Positions 44,190 to 53,071 of a DNA stretch of 64,000 bases are shown one piece after another. The notes under the pieces were generated by a model that made no database searches, was not told where the DNA came from, and was given only the letters and a program-made list of their open reading frames with translations. The stretch spans positions 1,736,001 to 1,800,000 of the forward strand of contig NZ_CP037858.1 of assembly GCF_006974125.1 (NCBI RefSeq), written 5' to 3'. Origin of the DNA: Stenotrophomonas maltophilia (GTDB lineage Bacteria > Pseudomonadota > Gammaproteobacteria > Xanthomonadales > Xanthomonadaceae). Position 1 is the stretch's first letter; every line of letters starts with the position of its first letter. The position numbers and the translations under genes were made by a program.

Positions 44190-45233
44190 ATGCGCCCCGA
44201 CCTGCAACTGGCCCTGATCGGCTACGGCCTCGCCGGCCGTGTCTTCCACGCACCGCTGATCCAGCACACACCCGGCCTGGCGCTGCACAGCATCGTCAGT
44301 TCGCAGCGCGACACGTTGCTGCGCGCGTTCAGCGACGTGCACGTGCGTGCCACGCCGCAGGAGGTGTTCGACGATCCGGCCGTGGATGCCGTAGTAATCG
44401 CCACGCCGAATGAACAGCATGCGCCGCTGGCAATCGCGGCACTGGCTGCGGGCAAGCATGTGCTGGTTGACAAGCCGTTCGCGCTGGACGTGGCCGAAGC
44501 GGAAACGGTATTGGCTGCGGCACGCGATGCCGGACGCATCGCCACCGTGTTCCAGAACCGGCGCTTCGATGCCGACTTCCTCACGCTGCAGGCGCTGCTT
44601 GCGGACGCGACGCTGGGTGACATTGCCGAGCGCCATGCGCACTTCGATCGCTACCGTCCACAGGTGCGCGACCGCTGGCGCGAACAGGACGGTCCCGGCA
44701 GTGGCCTGTGGTACGACCTGGGCCCGCACCTGCTGGACCAGATGCTGGTGCTGTTCGGCTGGCCCGAGGCGATCGATGCCGATCTGGCCGTGCAGCGCGA
44801 CGGCGGCAGCGGCATCGACTACTTCCACGCCGTGCTGCACTACCCACGGCATCGCGCGATCGTGCATTCCGGCTCCCTGGTGGCAGCGCCCACACCGCAC
44901 TTCAGCGTGCATGGCAGCAAGGCCAGCTGGATCAAACATGGCCTGGATGTGCAGGAAGCGCAGCTGCGCCGTGGTGCTGCACCCGGTGCGCCCGGCTGGG
45001 GCATCGACCCGCGGCATGGCGAGCTGGTGCGCTGTGATGCCGAGGACAACCTGCAGCGCAGCACCGTCGACAATCTGCCCGGTGACTACCGGCGGTTGTA
45101 TGCGCAGTTCGCAGCGGCCATGCATGGCGACGGCGAAGCCACGGTCAGTCCCGTGCAGGCACTGCAGCTGATGCGGCTGCTGCAGGCAGGCATGGACAGT
45201 GCCCGCGAGGGGCGGCGAGTGCAGTTGGGTTGA
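44190..45233 (+). CDS. Gfo/Idh/MocA-family NAD(P)-dependent oxidoreductase
   Basis: The 347-residue product has the Rossmann motif LIGYGLAGRVFHAPLI, then VDAVVIATPNEQHAPLA and the family's EKP-type loop here as VLVDKPFALD, followed by a C-terminal alpha/beta domain with GLWYDLGPHLLDQ (catalytic His). The FHAPLI and DLGPHLLDQ motifs match the YdgJ/YvaA-type branch, which act on inositols or sugars. GGAG lies ahead of ATG 44190. The substrate cannot be named. Confidence 0.88.
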   Translation: MRPDLQLALIGYGLAGRVFHAPLIQHTPGLALHSIVSSQRDTLLRAFSDVHVRATPQEVFDDPAVDAVVIATPNEQHAPLAIAALAAGKHVLVDKPFALDVAEAETVLAAARDAGRIATVFQNRRFDADFLTLQALLADATLGDIAERHAHFDRYRPQVRDRWREQDGPGSGLWYDLGPHLLDQMLVLFGWPEAIDADLAVQRDGGSGIDYFHAVLHYPRHRAIVHSGSLVAAPTPHFSVHGSKASWIKHGLDVQEAQLRRGAAPGAPGWGIDPRHGELVRCDAEDNLQRSTVDNLPGDYRRLYAQFAAAMHGDGEATVSPVQALQLMRLLQAGMDSAREGRRVQLG

Positions 45234-45260
45234 CCGGCAGGGCTGCGCCCTGCCCCCCCG

Positions 45261-45377
45261 GTAGTGCCGGCCGCTGGCCGGCAACAGCAAAAGCCGGCTA
45301 TCCGCGAGATGGCGGAGTGGGTCCTGGTGGGTGTCGACCTTGGTCGACACGTAGATCCACGCCATGCGTGGATCTAC
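45261..45377. repeat. Cluster of two SMAG units and one TT-loop hairpin
   Basis: A GTAGTGCCGGC-subfamily unit (45261-45284), then GTGTCGACC-TT-GGTCGACAC (45331-45350) joined directly to a perfect GTAG...CTAC palindrome of the ATCCACGC subfamily (45351-45377). All lie between convergent genes. Confidence 0.82.
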
Positions 45378-45389
45378 GCCAATCGGTGC

Positions 45390-46295
45390 TTACGACTTCT
45401 TGATCGCGTGGCCACCGAACTCGTTGCGCATCGCCGACAGCAGGCGGTCGGTGAACGAATTCGATTCGCGCGAACGCAGGCGTTCCAGCAGCGACAGGGT
45501 GATCACCGGTGCCGGCACATCGAGCGCGATCGCTTCGGCCACGGTCCAGCGGCCTTCGCCGGAATCCTCCACGTACGGGGCGATGCCATCCAGCGACGGA
45601 TTGCGCTTGAGCGCTTCGGTGCTCAGGTCCAGCAGCCACGAACGCACCACACTGCCGTGGCGCCAGACTTCGGCCACCTGGGCCAGGTCCAGTTCCATTT
45701 CCTGCTTGCGCTCCATCAGCGCGAAGCCTTCGGCGTAGGCCTGCATCATTCCGTACTCGATGCCGTTGTGGACCATCTTGGTGAAGTGGCCAGCGCCGGA
45801 CGGGCCGACACGCCCCCAGCCACGGTCTTCGGCCGGTGCCAGCGTGCGCAGCAGCGGTGCGATCTGCTCCACCACCGACGCTTCGCCACCGACCATCAGG
45901 CTGTAGCCTTCCTGCAGGCCCCACACGCCACCACTGGTGCCGCAGTCGACGTAGCCCAGGTCATCCTCGGCCAGCGCCTTGGCGCGGCGGATCGAGTCCT
46001 GGTAGTTGGAGTTGCCGCCGTCGATGACGATGTCACCTTCGGCCAGGTGCGGGGTCAGCTGGCCCAGGGTCTGGTCGACGGTTTCGCCGGCCGGCACCAT
46101 CAGCCACACCACGCGCGGCACCGGCAGCGCGGCAACTGCAGCGGCCAGCGAATCCACCACCTCCAGGCCGGCCTCGGCGGCGCGCTGGCGGGCACCTTCG
46201 CCCGGGTCGTAGCCGACCACGCGGTGGCCGCCGCGATGCAGGCGCTGGGCCATGTTGGCGCCCATGCGGCCGAGGCCGATCATTGCAATATCCAT
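45390..46295 (-). CDS. gnd: 6-phosphogluconate dehydrogenase, decarboxylating (short, YqeC/GntZ type)
   Basis: The 301-residue product has the cofactor motif IGLGRMGANMAQRL, IDGGNSNYQDSIRR for substrate phosphate, CGTSGGVWGLQEGYSLMVGG and the catalytic GAGHFTKMVHNGIEYGMMQA segment. It is much shorter than the 470-residue Gnd of enterobacteria; the short tetrameric type often prefers NAD. It converts 6-phosphogluconate to ribulose-5-phosphate and CO2. The gene upstream on the same strand ends 10 bases before it but is functionally unrelated. Confidence 0.92.
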   Translation of the reverse strand: MDIAMIGLGRMGANMAQRLHRGGHRVVGYDPGEGARQRAAEAGLEVVDSLAAAVAALPVPRVVWLMVPAGETVDQTLGQLTPHLAEGDIVIDGGNSNYQDSIRRAKALAEDDLGYVDCGTSGGVWGLQEGYSLMVGGEASVVEQIAPLLRTLAPAEDRGWGRVGPSGAGHFTKMVHNGIEYGMMQAYAEGFALMERKQEMELDLAQVAEVWRHGSVVRSWLLDLSTEALKRNPSLDGIAPYVEDSGEGRWTVAEAIALDVPAPVITLSLLERLRSRESNSFTDRLLSAMRNEFGGHAIKKS

Positions 46296-46305
46296 TGTTT
46301 CACCT

Positions 46306-47562
46306 TCAGTTGGGGTCTAGGGTCAGGCTGCCTGGCCTGCCGGTAGCCGCGCAGTGGCGCAGCTGCGCCTCGCGCCAACGCCGGTAGAGCGTGGTATGCA
46401 GATTGTGCACTGCCAGGTCGATCGAAAACGGGGTTCGCGGGTTGCGGTCGAGCAGGCGGGCGATGTGGTAGCCGATGGGACGTATACCGCGCGGGTGCAC
46501 ATAGATCACGAACTGCTGGTAGAACGGATCGTCCAGCAGCTGGTCCATGCGTGCCAGCGTGGCGTGGTAGCGCGGTTCCAGCCGCGCGCGCAGGTACGGG
46601 TCGCGTTCGAACAGCAGGCGCTCGAAGTAGCGCTGGCCAACACGCGGGATGTCCCGCGCAAGTTTCCACAGCTCGGCATTGCGCTGGTCATACCAGGCCA
46701 GGCCGCCGTGCAGCGCCAGGGCCTGCGCAGCGTCTCCGCCCACTGAAACCACGACGAAGTTCTCGGCCTGGTTGCTCAGATCATCCAGCGTGCTCTTGTC
46801 ATACACGTGCTCGATGAAGCCGGGCGCGCCAACGAAGGCCTGGCGCCCCATCGCCGACGTGCGCACTGCCTTGCCATCGGCAAGGAAATCACCTGCATGC
46901 GCGCCGAGCAGGATGCTGTCGGTAACGTGCAACGCAAGGAAGGTGCCGATCGACAGTTCGCCTGCGGCAAATTCAGCATCGAATGCCGTGTCGCCATACA
47001 GTTCGCGCTGGGTGGCCAATTGAGCGACCTGACGACCGACTCCGCATTCGGCGCGCACATTGCCGCTGTAGAACGCCTGCAGCGCCTGGCTGTTGCCCGC
47101 AGTGGGCACGAAACCGCGGCCGAAGCTTCGCGTGCGCTGCCAGCCTTGCGCCTGTGCGCCGTGCAGGCCGAAGCCGATCCAACCGAGCTGCAGGCCAGAG
47201 AAACGGAATCTTGGGTTGCCCTGCAGTGCAGTAGCGGCACGTTGCGTGGCTGCACCCAGCTCGAAGGCGTAGGCGCAGACGGTTGCCGGATCGTCCAGCA
47301 CCTGCTGCAGCAACGCCTTGCGCGCTGCAGCGGGCATGTCCGCTGGCCATTGCACGCGCAGATCGCCCGCCGCGTGCGCCCCGGCCAGCGACGCGCGCGT
47401 GCATACCGGGCCACCGTGCACCTGCGGTGCACCCATCGCACGCACTTCGAAGCGCCATCCCAACCGCTGCAGCAGGCCTTCCGTACAGTCCAGCGGCGCG
47501 GCAGTCACGCCCAGCGCGGGCAGCAGCAGGGCCACGCCCATCCATCTGCCGCGCACGATCAA
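46306..47562 (-). CDS. Uncharacterised secreted protein, distant transglutaminase-like features
   Basis: The 418-residue product has an N-terminal signal (about 8-22, ending VTAAP). I do not recognise a firm family. The segment FYSGNVRAECGVGRQVAQLA around C173, followed by an acidic, aromatic stretch and later VYDKSTLDDLSNQAENFVVV, is loosely like the Cys-centred core of bacterial protein-glutamine gamma-glutamyltransferases (Tgl), but this is weak. TTG 47562 overlaps the stop of the lipoprotein gene (TTGA); ATG 47541 is an alternative start. It looks co-translated with that lipoprotein. Confidence 0.5.
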   Translation of the reverse strand: MIVRGRWMGVALLLPALGVTAAPLDCTEGLLQRLGWRFEVRAMGAPQVHGGPVCTRASLAGAHAAGDLRVQWPADMPAAARKALLQQVLDDPATVCAYAFELGAATQRAATALQGNPRFRFSGLQLGWIGFGLHGAQAQGWQRTRSFGRGFVPTAGNSQALQAFYSGNVRAECGVGRQVAQLATQRELYGDTAFDAEFAAGELSIGTFLALHVTDSILLGAHAGDFLADGKAVRTSAMGRQAFVGAPGFIEHVYDKSTLDDLSNQAENFVVVSVGGDAAQALALHGGLAWYDQRNAELWKLARDIPRVGQRYFERLLFERDPYLRARLEPRYHATLARMDQLLDDPFYQQFVIYVHPRGIRPIGYHIARLLDRNPRTPFSIDLAVHNLHTTLYRRWREAQLRHCAATGRPGSLTLDPN

Positions 47563-48149
47563 CCCTGGTCCGTGCTGGCCGGTGCCGGCTCCGGGGGTGT
47601 GGCCGCGGGCGGCACGTGCTTGCCTGCCTCCGCCGGAAGGTACTGCTGCAGGCGCTGGAAGAAGCGACGATAGAACTCGGCGTCGGTGACCGTGCTGCTG
47701 GCCACTTTCACCAGCGAGTCGTCATTGCTGCCGAACGGCAGCGATACAGATCCGAGCGCGCCGACACCGACACTGGCCGAGGTCGGACTCTTCTTCAACG
47801 CATAGCGATCCTGCACGGCACTGACGAACACCAGTGTCTGGTTCCCCCGCGGTGCGCAGGAAATACGCAGCACCAGCTGCTCGTGATCGTCTTCACGCGG
47901 CTGGAAATTCTTGCTGCCTTCCACCTGCGCCGCGTCGGAACGGGCGATGGCATAGCCCTGGCTGAGCAGGGTGCGCCGCGCAGCCTCGCACGCATCCCCC
48001 GGGCGACCATCGACGGTGCGCGAGAAGGTATCGCCGGAATCGAAGGATTCGCGCAGCAGGGTACTGTCGGCGGCACGGCCACCACAGGCCGACAGGATCA
48101 GGGCGCCGGAGAGCGCCACGGCAACGCTAGAAAGACGGGAGGCCCGCAT
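47559..48149 (-). CDS. DUF2242-family lipoprotein
   Basis: The 196-residue product has a lipoprotein signal (ALILSACGG) and a domain running from LLRESFDSGDTFSRT through ACEAARRTLLSQGYAI and VSAVQDRYALKKSPTSASVG to a C-terminal Pro-rich tail. That arrangement is the DUF2242 family, outer-membrane-directed lipoproteins of unknown role in beta- and gamma-proteobacteria. AGGAG lies five bases before ATG 48149; the longer open frame at 48230 lacks this. It precedes the Tgl-like gene with overlapping ends. Confidence 0.75.
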   Translation of the reverse strand: MRASRLSSVAVALSGALILSACGGRAADSTLLRESFDSGDTFSRTVDGRPGDACEAARRTLLSQGYAIARSDAAQVEGSKNFQPREDDHEQLVLRISCAPRGNQTLVFVSAVQDRYALKKSPTSASVGVGALGSVSLPFGSNDDSLVKVASSTVTDAEFYRRFFQRLQQYLPAEAGKHVPPAATPPEPAPASTDQG

Positions 48150-48255
48150 GGGTACTCCTGCGAGGACGGTACCGGCAAGGGTAGTCCCGCAGTCGTGTGC
48201 GGCAGGTCGAAACCGGCATGACCGGGCCACCCCGTTGCTGCCGGTTCATGCACGT

Positions 48256-48284
48256 AAAAGGGGACGGAGGGGATTAAGTCGTTT
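48256..48284 (+). repeat. Single arm of the 64-bp palindrome family
   Basis: AAAAGGGGACGGAGGGGATT then AAGTCGTTT matches one arm of the palindrome at 4295-4358 but without the partner arm, so no hairpin forms. It shows that the arm can occur alone. Confidence 0.8.
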
Positions 48285-48297
48285 GTGGCACTTCGCT

Positions 48298-48320
48298 CGC
48301 CGGGCATGGCCCGGCGCTAC
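48298..48320. repeat. SMAG-like stem, reverse oriented
   Basis: CGCCGGGCATGGCCCGGCGC followed by TAC forms a stem-loop ending in reverse-strand GTAG, just after the orphan arm. Confidence 0.7.
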
Positions 48321-48339
48321 CGTGAACGAGGTCCCCAAA

Positions 48340-48366
48340 CAGAAAGGGGCCGGCAATGCCGGCCCC
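48340..48366 (-). terminator. Terminator of prc
   Basis: Read on the minus strand, GGGGCCGGC pairs perfectly with GCCGGCCCC around ATT and is followed by TTTCTGTTT. It lies 25 bases after the prc stop. Confidence 0.75.
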
Positions 48367-48390
48367 TCCGTTTCACATGTCGCTACCGGC

Positions 48391-50568
48391 TCAGTCCGCC
48401 CAGCGACCGGCGCCGGTCGACTGCGGCAGCACCTGCGCCGACAGCGGGCGGTCATTGGCCAGCAGGTTCACCGCATCGGCCAGGATCGAGGCCGACTCGC
48501 GCAGCAGCGGGTCAGGACGCTTCTCGGCAGCCTTCTCGCGGGCGGCATCCTTGACGATGTCGCGCTCGTTGCCGGTCAGGCCGTCGTCGTTGCTGTCATC
48601 GGCCAGCGGGTCCAGGGCCAGGCCAAGTTCCTTGCGCATCGCCTGGCGCTCCTTGCGCTGGGTGTCCTGGCGCTCACGCTCGGCGCGGCGGGTGGCCTCG
48701 TTCAGCGAGATGTACTTCTTCGCGGCCTCGGTGCGGAACTGCTCCACGTCCTCGTTCCACCACTGGAATTCCTTGTCGGCGGCAATCCGCGCGTCATGGC
48801 GGGTTTCCAGCTTCGGCAGCAGCGGCGCGAAGTTGCCGTACTGGGTGTGCGGTACGGCGGCGATGCGGGTCCACGGCAGTGCGTTGTCGTAGGTGCTTTC
48901 ACCGAATTCGGTGGCATCGACGCTGGCCGGGAAGGCCAGGTCCGGCACCACACCCTTGTGCTGGGTGCTGCTGCCGCTGATGCGGAAGAACTGGGCGATG
49001 GTCAGCTTGACCTGGCCGAAGCGCTGGGTCTCGCCACTCGGCCAACGGTCAAGGTCGACGATGTTCTGCACGGTGCCCTTGCCGAAGCTGGTCTCACCGA
49101 TCACCAGGCCACGACCGTAGTCCTGGATGGCACCGGCGAAGATTTCCGAAGCCGAAGCCGAACCGCGGTTGATCAGCACCGCCAGCGGGCCATCCCATGC
49201 CACGCCCTGGTTGCGGTCGCTGTTGACGGTGACGCGGCCACCGGACTCGCGCACCTGCACCACCGGGCCCTGCTCGATGAACAGGCCGGTCAATTCAATG
49301 GCTTCATCCAGCGAACCACCGCCGTTGTTGCGCAGATCCAGCACCACGCCGTCCAGCTTGTCGTTCTTGAAGCCAGCCAGCAGCTTGGCCACGTCGCGGG
49401 TGGCCGAAGCGTAGTCGGCCGCATTGCGGCGACGGCCTTCGAAGTCCTGGTAGAAAGTCGGCAGCTTGATCACGCCGACCTTGCGCGCCGGCTCACCATT
49501 GGCGGCCGGAATGGTCATGGTCTCGCCCTTGGCGGCCTGCTCGGCCAGGCGCACCTTCTGGCGGGTCAGCACCAGGGTGTGGTGCTTGCCGTCGGCACCT
49601 TCGGCAGCCGGAATGAATTCCAGCTTGACCTGGGTGTCCTTGGCGCCACGGATCTTGGCCACGACATCGTCGATACGCCAGCCGATCACATCCTCGACCA
49701 GGCCGGACTTGCCCTGGCCGACGCCGACGATACGGTCACCCGGCTTCAGCGTGCCGTCCACTGCGGCCGGACCACCGGCGATGATCTCGCGGATCACCAC
49801 CACGTCGTCCTGGCGCTGCAGCTGCGCGCCGATGCCTTCCAGCGACAGCGACATCGCCTGGTTGAAGTTCTCGGCAGTGCGCGGGGTGAAGTAGTCCGTG
49901 TGCGGATCGACGGCACTGGTGTACGAATTCATGAAGAACTGGAAGACGTCTTCGCCCTTCAGCTCGTTGACCGACTTCTCCAGCGTTGCATAGCGCTTGT
50001 CCAGCGTCTTGCGGATGTCGTCCGGCTTCTTGCCGGCCAGCTTCAGGCGCAGCCAGTCGTTCTTCACCGACTTGCGCCACAGCTCATCCAGTTCGGCGCT
50101 GCTGGCCGCCCACGGCACCTTCTTGCGGTCGTACTCGAAGCGCTCGTCGGTGGTGAAATCCGGCTCCTGCTTGAGCAGCTTGCGCGCATAGGCCACGCGC
50201 TCGCCGACGCGCTGCTTGTAGACGGCGAACACCTGGAACGCCGGCTCCAGCTCGCCGCCACGGATGGCCGAGGAGATGTTGGCCTCGAACGGTGCGAAGC
50301 GCGCCACGTCAGCCTGGGTGAAGTACTGCTTGCCGCCGTCCAGCGTTTCCAGATAGCGCTTGAACACATCCTTGGAGGTGGCCTCGTCCAGCGCGCGCGG
50401 GCGGTAGGCGTAGCGGCTGTCGGACAGCAGGCCGTAGACCAGCTTGGAGGTGGTCACCTGGTCGGCGGTGGCCGCCGCGGGCAATGCGGGCGAGTCGGCC
50501 TTGGCCGCCAACGCCAACGGCGCGACCAGCGCCAGGGCCATCAGGAATGCGGGGGCTTTGAATTTCAT
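48391..50568 (-). CDS. prc: Carboxy-terminal processing protease Prc (Tsp), S41
   Basis: The 725-residue protein has a signal peptide (cleavage near ALAAK), a long N-terminal helical domain, a PDZ domain near GIGAQLQRQDDVVVIREIIA with LKPGDRIVGVGQGK, and the S41 catalytic domain: VLDLRNNGGGSLDEAI, nucleophile Ser in INRGSASASEIFAG and Lys in ETSFGKGTVQ. A C-terminal DUF3340-like region follows. Prc trims proteins such as FtsI and degrades the MepS-type hydrolases in the periplasm. ATG 50568 begins the signal peptide; the longer frame covers a repeat region and was rejected. Confidence 0.94.
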   Translation of the reverse strand: MKFKAPAFLMALALVAPLALAAKADSPALPAAATADQVTTSKLVYGLLSDSRYAYRPRALDEATSKDVFKRYLETLDGGKQYFTQADVARFAPFEANISSAIRGGELEPAFQVFAVYKQRVGERVAYARKLLKQEPDFTTDERFEYDRKKVPWAASSAELDELWRKSVKNDWLRLKLAGKKPDDIRKTLDKRYATLEKSVNELKGEDVFQFFMNSYTSAVDPHTDYFTPRTAENFNQAMSLSLEGIGAQLQRQDDVVVIREIIAGGPAAVDGTLKPGDRIVGVGQGKSGLVEDVIGWRIDDVVAKIRGAKDTQVKLEFIPAAEGADGKHHTLVLTRQKVRLAEQAAKGETMTIPAANGEPARKVGVIKLPTFYQDFEGRRRNAADYASATRDVAKLLAGFKNDKLDGVVLDLRNNGGGSLDEAIELTGLFIEQGPVVQVRESGGRVTVNSDRNQGVAWDGPLAVLINRGSASASEIFAGAIQDYGRGLVIGETSFGKGTVQNIVDLDRWPSGETQRFGQVKLTIAQFFRISGSSTQHKGVVPDLAFPASVDATEFGESTYDNALPWTRIAAVPHTQYGNFAPLLPKLETRHDARIAADKEFQWWNEDVEQFRTEAAKKYISLNEATRRAERERQDTQRKERQAMRKELGLALDPLADDSNDDGLTGNERDIVKDAAREKAAEKRPDPLLRESASILADAVNLLANDRPLSAQVLPQSTGAGRWAD

Positions 50569-50722
50569 TGACGTGCTCGAAGGCGCCTTGCCAAGGGGGA
50601 GACTGCGGGGTGTTAAGACACCACGACAGTGCCGAAAGTTGCCGGGATTGTCACCCGGCCGCGCTCGGTGGAAAACCAGCCTAGCCGGGCCGGTGTAGCA
50701 AATTGTGAATGCAGGCGAAGGC

Positions 50723-50793
50723 GTGCGGACCAACGGTCCGCACCCACCATGCTGGTGGTGGCACCCATTGGCAGCGCCGGGCCGTGGCCCGGC
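50723..50793. repeat. TT-loop-type hairpin plus SMAG-like stem between lipA and prc
   Basis: GTGCGGACC-AAC-GGTCCGCAC (50723-50743) is followed by GCCGGGCCGTGGCCCGGC (50776-50793), which is preceded by GCAG instead of GTAG. Both could hinder read-through from lipA. Confidence 0.65.
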
Positions 50794-50802
50794 GGCAACC
50801 GC

Positions 50803-51813
50803 TTACCGGACGCCGGCGCCCTTGGCCTGCACGTCGGCGTGGTACGACGAGCGCACCATCGGGCCGGAGGCCACGTGGCTGAAGCCCAGCTCGTAGCCGT
50901 AGTCTTCCAGCGCCTTGTAGTCCTCGGGGGTCCAGTACTTCAGCACCGGGTGGTGGTGCGCGGTCGGCTGCAGGTACTGGCCGATGGTGATCATGTCCAC
51001 GTCGTGCGCGCGCAGGTCGCGCATGGTGGCCTTGATCTGTTCGAACTCTTCGCCCAGGCCCAGCATGATGCCGCTCTTGGTCGGCACGTCCGGGTGCTGT
51101 GCCTTGAAGTTCTTCAGCAGGTTCAGCGACCACTGGTAGTCCGCACCCGGGCGCACGTTGCGATACAGGTCCGGCACGGTCTCGATGTTGTGGTTGAACA
51201 CATCCGGCGGGTTCTGGGCCAGGATCTCCAGCGCGCGCTCCATGCGGCCCTTGCCACGGAAGTCCGGGGTCAGCACCTCGATGCGGGTGCCCGGCGATTT
51301 CTCGCGGATGGCAGTGATGCAGTCGACGAAGTGCTGGGCACCACCGTCGCGCAGGTCATCGCGGTCGACGCTGGTCACCACCACGTACTTAAGGCCCATG
51401 TCGGCCACGGTCTGGCCGAGGCTGGCCGGCTCGTTGGCATCCGGGGGCTTCGGGCGGCCGTGGGCCACGTCGCAGAACGAGCAGCGGCGGGTGCAGACCT
51501 CGCCCAGGATCATGAAGGTGGCGGTGCCGTGGCCGAAGCACTCGTGGATGTTCGGGCAGCTGGCTTCCTCGCACACGGTCACCAGGCGGTTTTCGCGCAG
51601 CTTGGCCTTCAGGTTCTGCACGGCATTGCCCGAAGGAATGCGCACGCGGATCCAGGACGGCTTGCGCAGCACCGGCGCGTCGGCGAACTGCACCGGCGAG
51701 CGGTTGATCTTGTCACCGCCCAGCTGCTTGACCCCGGCCTGCAACGGCGCGGCGGACGGAGAGTCGCCCTGCACGATCTGCAGGGGAATGGAACGGGCGG
51801 TGGTTTCAGTCAT
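50803..51813 (-). CDS. lipA: Lipoyl synthase
   Basis: The 336-residue radical-SAM protein carries both iron-sulfur motifs: the auxiliary cluster C81-x4-C86-x5-C92 ([12 protein letters not shown]) and the SAM cluster C107-x3-C111-x2-C114 (CTRRCSFC), plus the C-terminal SSY motif in MVRSSYHAD that also ligates the auxiliary cluster. It inserts two sulfurs into protein-bound octanoyl chains. It lies 19 bases after lipB in the same direction. Start ATG 51813 fits the usual length. Confidence 0.97.
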   Translation of the reverse strand: MTETTARSIPLQIVQGDSPSAAPLQAGVKQLGGDKINRSPVQFADAPVLRKPSWIRVRIPSGNAVQNLKAKLRENRLVTVCEEASCPNIHECFGHGTATFMILGEVCTRRCSFCDVAHGRPKPPDANEPASLGQTVADMGLKYVVVTSVDRDDLRDGGAQHFVDCITAIREKSPGTRIEVLTPDFRGKGRMERALEILAQNPPDVFNHNIETVPDLYRNVRPGADYQWSLNLLKNFKAQHPDVPTKSGIMLGLGEEFEQIKATMRDLRAHDVDMITIGQYLQPTAHHHPVLKYWTPEDYKALEDYGYELGFSHVASGPMVRSSYHADVQAKGAGVR

Positions 51814-51832
51814 GGCAGTTCCGGGGGGGCGG

Positions 51833-52543
51833 TCAGGCGGCCGCAGAAAGATCAGGCAGTTCGGGCGTGGGCTGCAGCAGCAGGCCGAACTGGCGGGCCA
51901 GGTGGTCCAGCAGCACCGGCTTGACGGCCTCCATCCCGGAGGGCCCGCCCAAGTCTACTACCGAGGTCACCTGCAACCCCTGATAGCCACAGGGGTTGAT
52001 ACGGTGGAAAGGTTCCAGGTCCATGGCCACGTTGAAGGCCAGGCCATGGAAGGTACAGCCGCGGCGCACGCGGATGCCGAGCGCGGCGATCTTGGCGCCA
52101 CCGACGTAGACGCCCGGGGCGCCCTCGCGGCGTTCGGCGCCGATGTTCCACTCGGCCAGGGTATCGATGATGGCCTGCTCGATGCGGCACACGTAGTCGC
52201 GCACACCGATGCCCAGCCGTGGCAGGCGCAGCAGCGGATAGACCACCAGCTGGCCGGGGCCGTGATAGGTCACCTGGCCGCCACGGTCCACATGCAGCAC
52301 CGGGATATCGCCCGGCGCCAGCACATGCTCGTCCTTGCCGGCCTGGCCCAGGGTGAACACCGGGTCGTGCTCGACCACCCACAGTTCGTCGGCATCGGTG
52401 TCGCTGCGCTGGTCGGTGAAGCGCTGCATGGCGCGCCACACCGGCTCGTACGCCTGGCGGCCGAGGTCACGGACCACCGCCGGACGCGGGGCACGGTCTT
52501 CCGGGGCGGCGTCGGCCGGGCAGCTGTCGGCTACAGCGTCCAC
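51833..52543 (-). CDS. lipB: Octanoyl-(acyl-carrier-protein):protein N-octanoyltransferase
   Basis: The 236-residue product has the acyltransferase motif [17 protein letters not shown], then the catalytic lysine K151 in [11 protein letters not shown] and cysteine C185 in INPCGYQGL. It transfers octanoate from ACP to the lipoyl domains. The start is GTG 52543, overlapping the end of ybeD by 13 bases; later GTG or ATG codons would cut into the family N-terminus. It precedes lipA, giving ybeD-lipB-lipA. Confidence 0.95.
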   Translation of the reverse strand: MDAVADSCPADAAPEDRAPRPAVVRDLGRQAYEPVWRAMQRFTDQRSDTDADELWVVEHDPVFTLGQAGKDEHVLAPGDIPVLHVDRGGQVTYHGPGQLVVYPLLRLPRLGIGVRDYVCRIEQAIIDTLAEWNIGAERREGAPGVYVGGAKIAALGIRVRRGCTFHGLAFNVAMDLEPFHRINPCGYQGLQVTSVVDLGGPSGMEAVKPVLLDHLARQFGLLLQPTPELPDLSAAA

Positions 52544-52809
52544 TTCACTTCCGGGTGGTCGCGCAGCGCCTGATGCGCCAGGTCGTACTGTTCGCGGCTC
52601 TCGGCCTTGAACACGATGCGGACGGACACGTACTTGCCGTTGGAGGAATGCTTCCAGCTGATGCGTTCATTGACGACATCGATGCCGGCAGCCAGCAGCA
52701 GGCGGGGGAGCTCATGTTCCAGGCCGCGGTTGGCCGGGCCCATGGCGCTGAGCTCGAACTGGCCGGGGAACTGGAAGCCGTGGTCGGGGTTGTCGGACTT
52801 GATTTCCAT
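52531..52809 (-). CDS. ybeD: DUF493 family protein YbeD
   Basis: The 92-residue product is the usual YbeD length. The start [20 protein letters not shown] and the motif [20 protein letters not shown] are characteristic. YbeD has an ACT-like fold and is proposed to have a regulatory role near lipoate or peptidoglycan genes; it has no catalytic residues. It is first in ybeD-lipB-lipA. ATG 52809 was preferred over the earlier 52872 because the extra 21 residues are not found in the family. Confidence 0.9.
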   Translation of the reverse strand: MEIKSDNPDHGFQFPGQFELSAMGPANRGLEHELPRLLLAAGIDVVNERISWKHSSNGKYVSVRIVFKAESREQYDLAHQALRDHPEVKWTL

Positions 52810-52892
52810 GGACCCATTATCGGGCCGCAGGCCAACAAACCCAAGAGTATTCATCAACGTCAAACAGTGCACCGGTGAGTCGCTGCGTTGCA

Positions 52893-53010
52893 GCTGAACG
52901 ACCGTTCAGCATTGGCCGTTACCCCATGGGGCGCCGCAGGACAGTGCAGGATTGTCTTCACGAGACAATGTCGTTTTCGGAACAGACAAGTGATTCGAAC
53001 GCGCTCGTTC
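52893..53010. promoter_or_regulatory. Three inverted repeats in the lpxR upstream region
   Basis: GCTGAACG-AC-CGTTCAGC (52893-52910), ATTGTCT-TCACG-AGACAAT (52951-52969) and GAACG-CGCT-CGTTC (52997-53010) lie in the 262 bp between ybeD and lpxR. All are perfect in their arms. A TATAAC at 53043-53048 may be the -10 of an lpxR promoter; no clear -35 is visible, which would suit an activated promoter. Confidence 0.5.
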
Positions 53011-53071
53011 CATCACGTTCGCGCGAGTACCGTGTCGCAGCATATAACGACAGACAGAAAAAACTTCTCCC

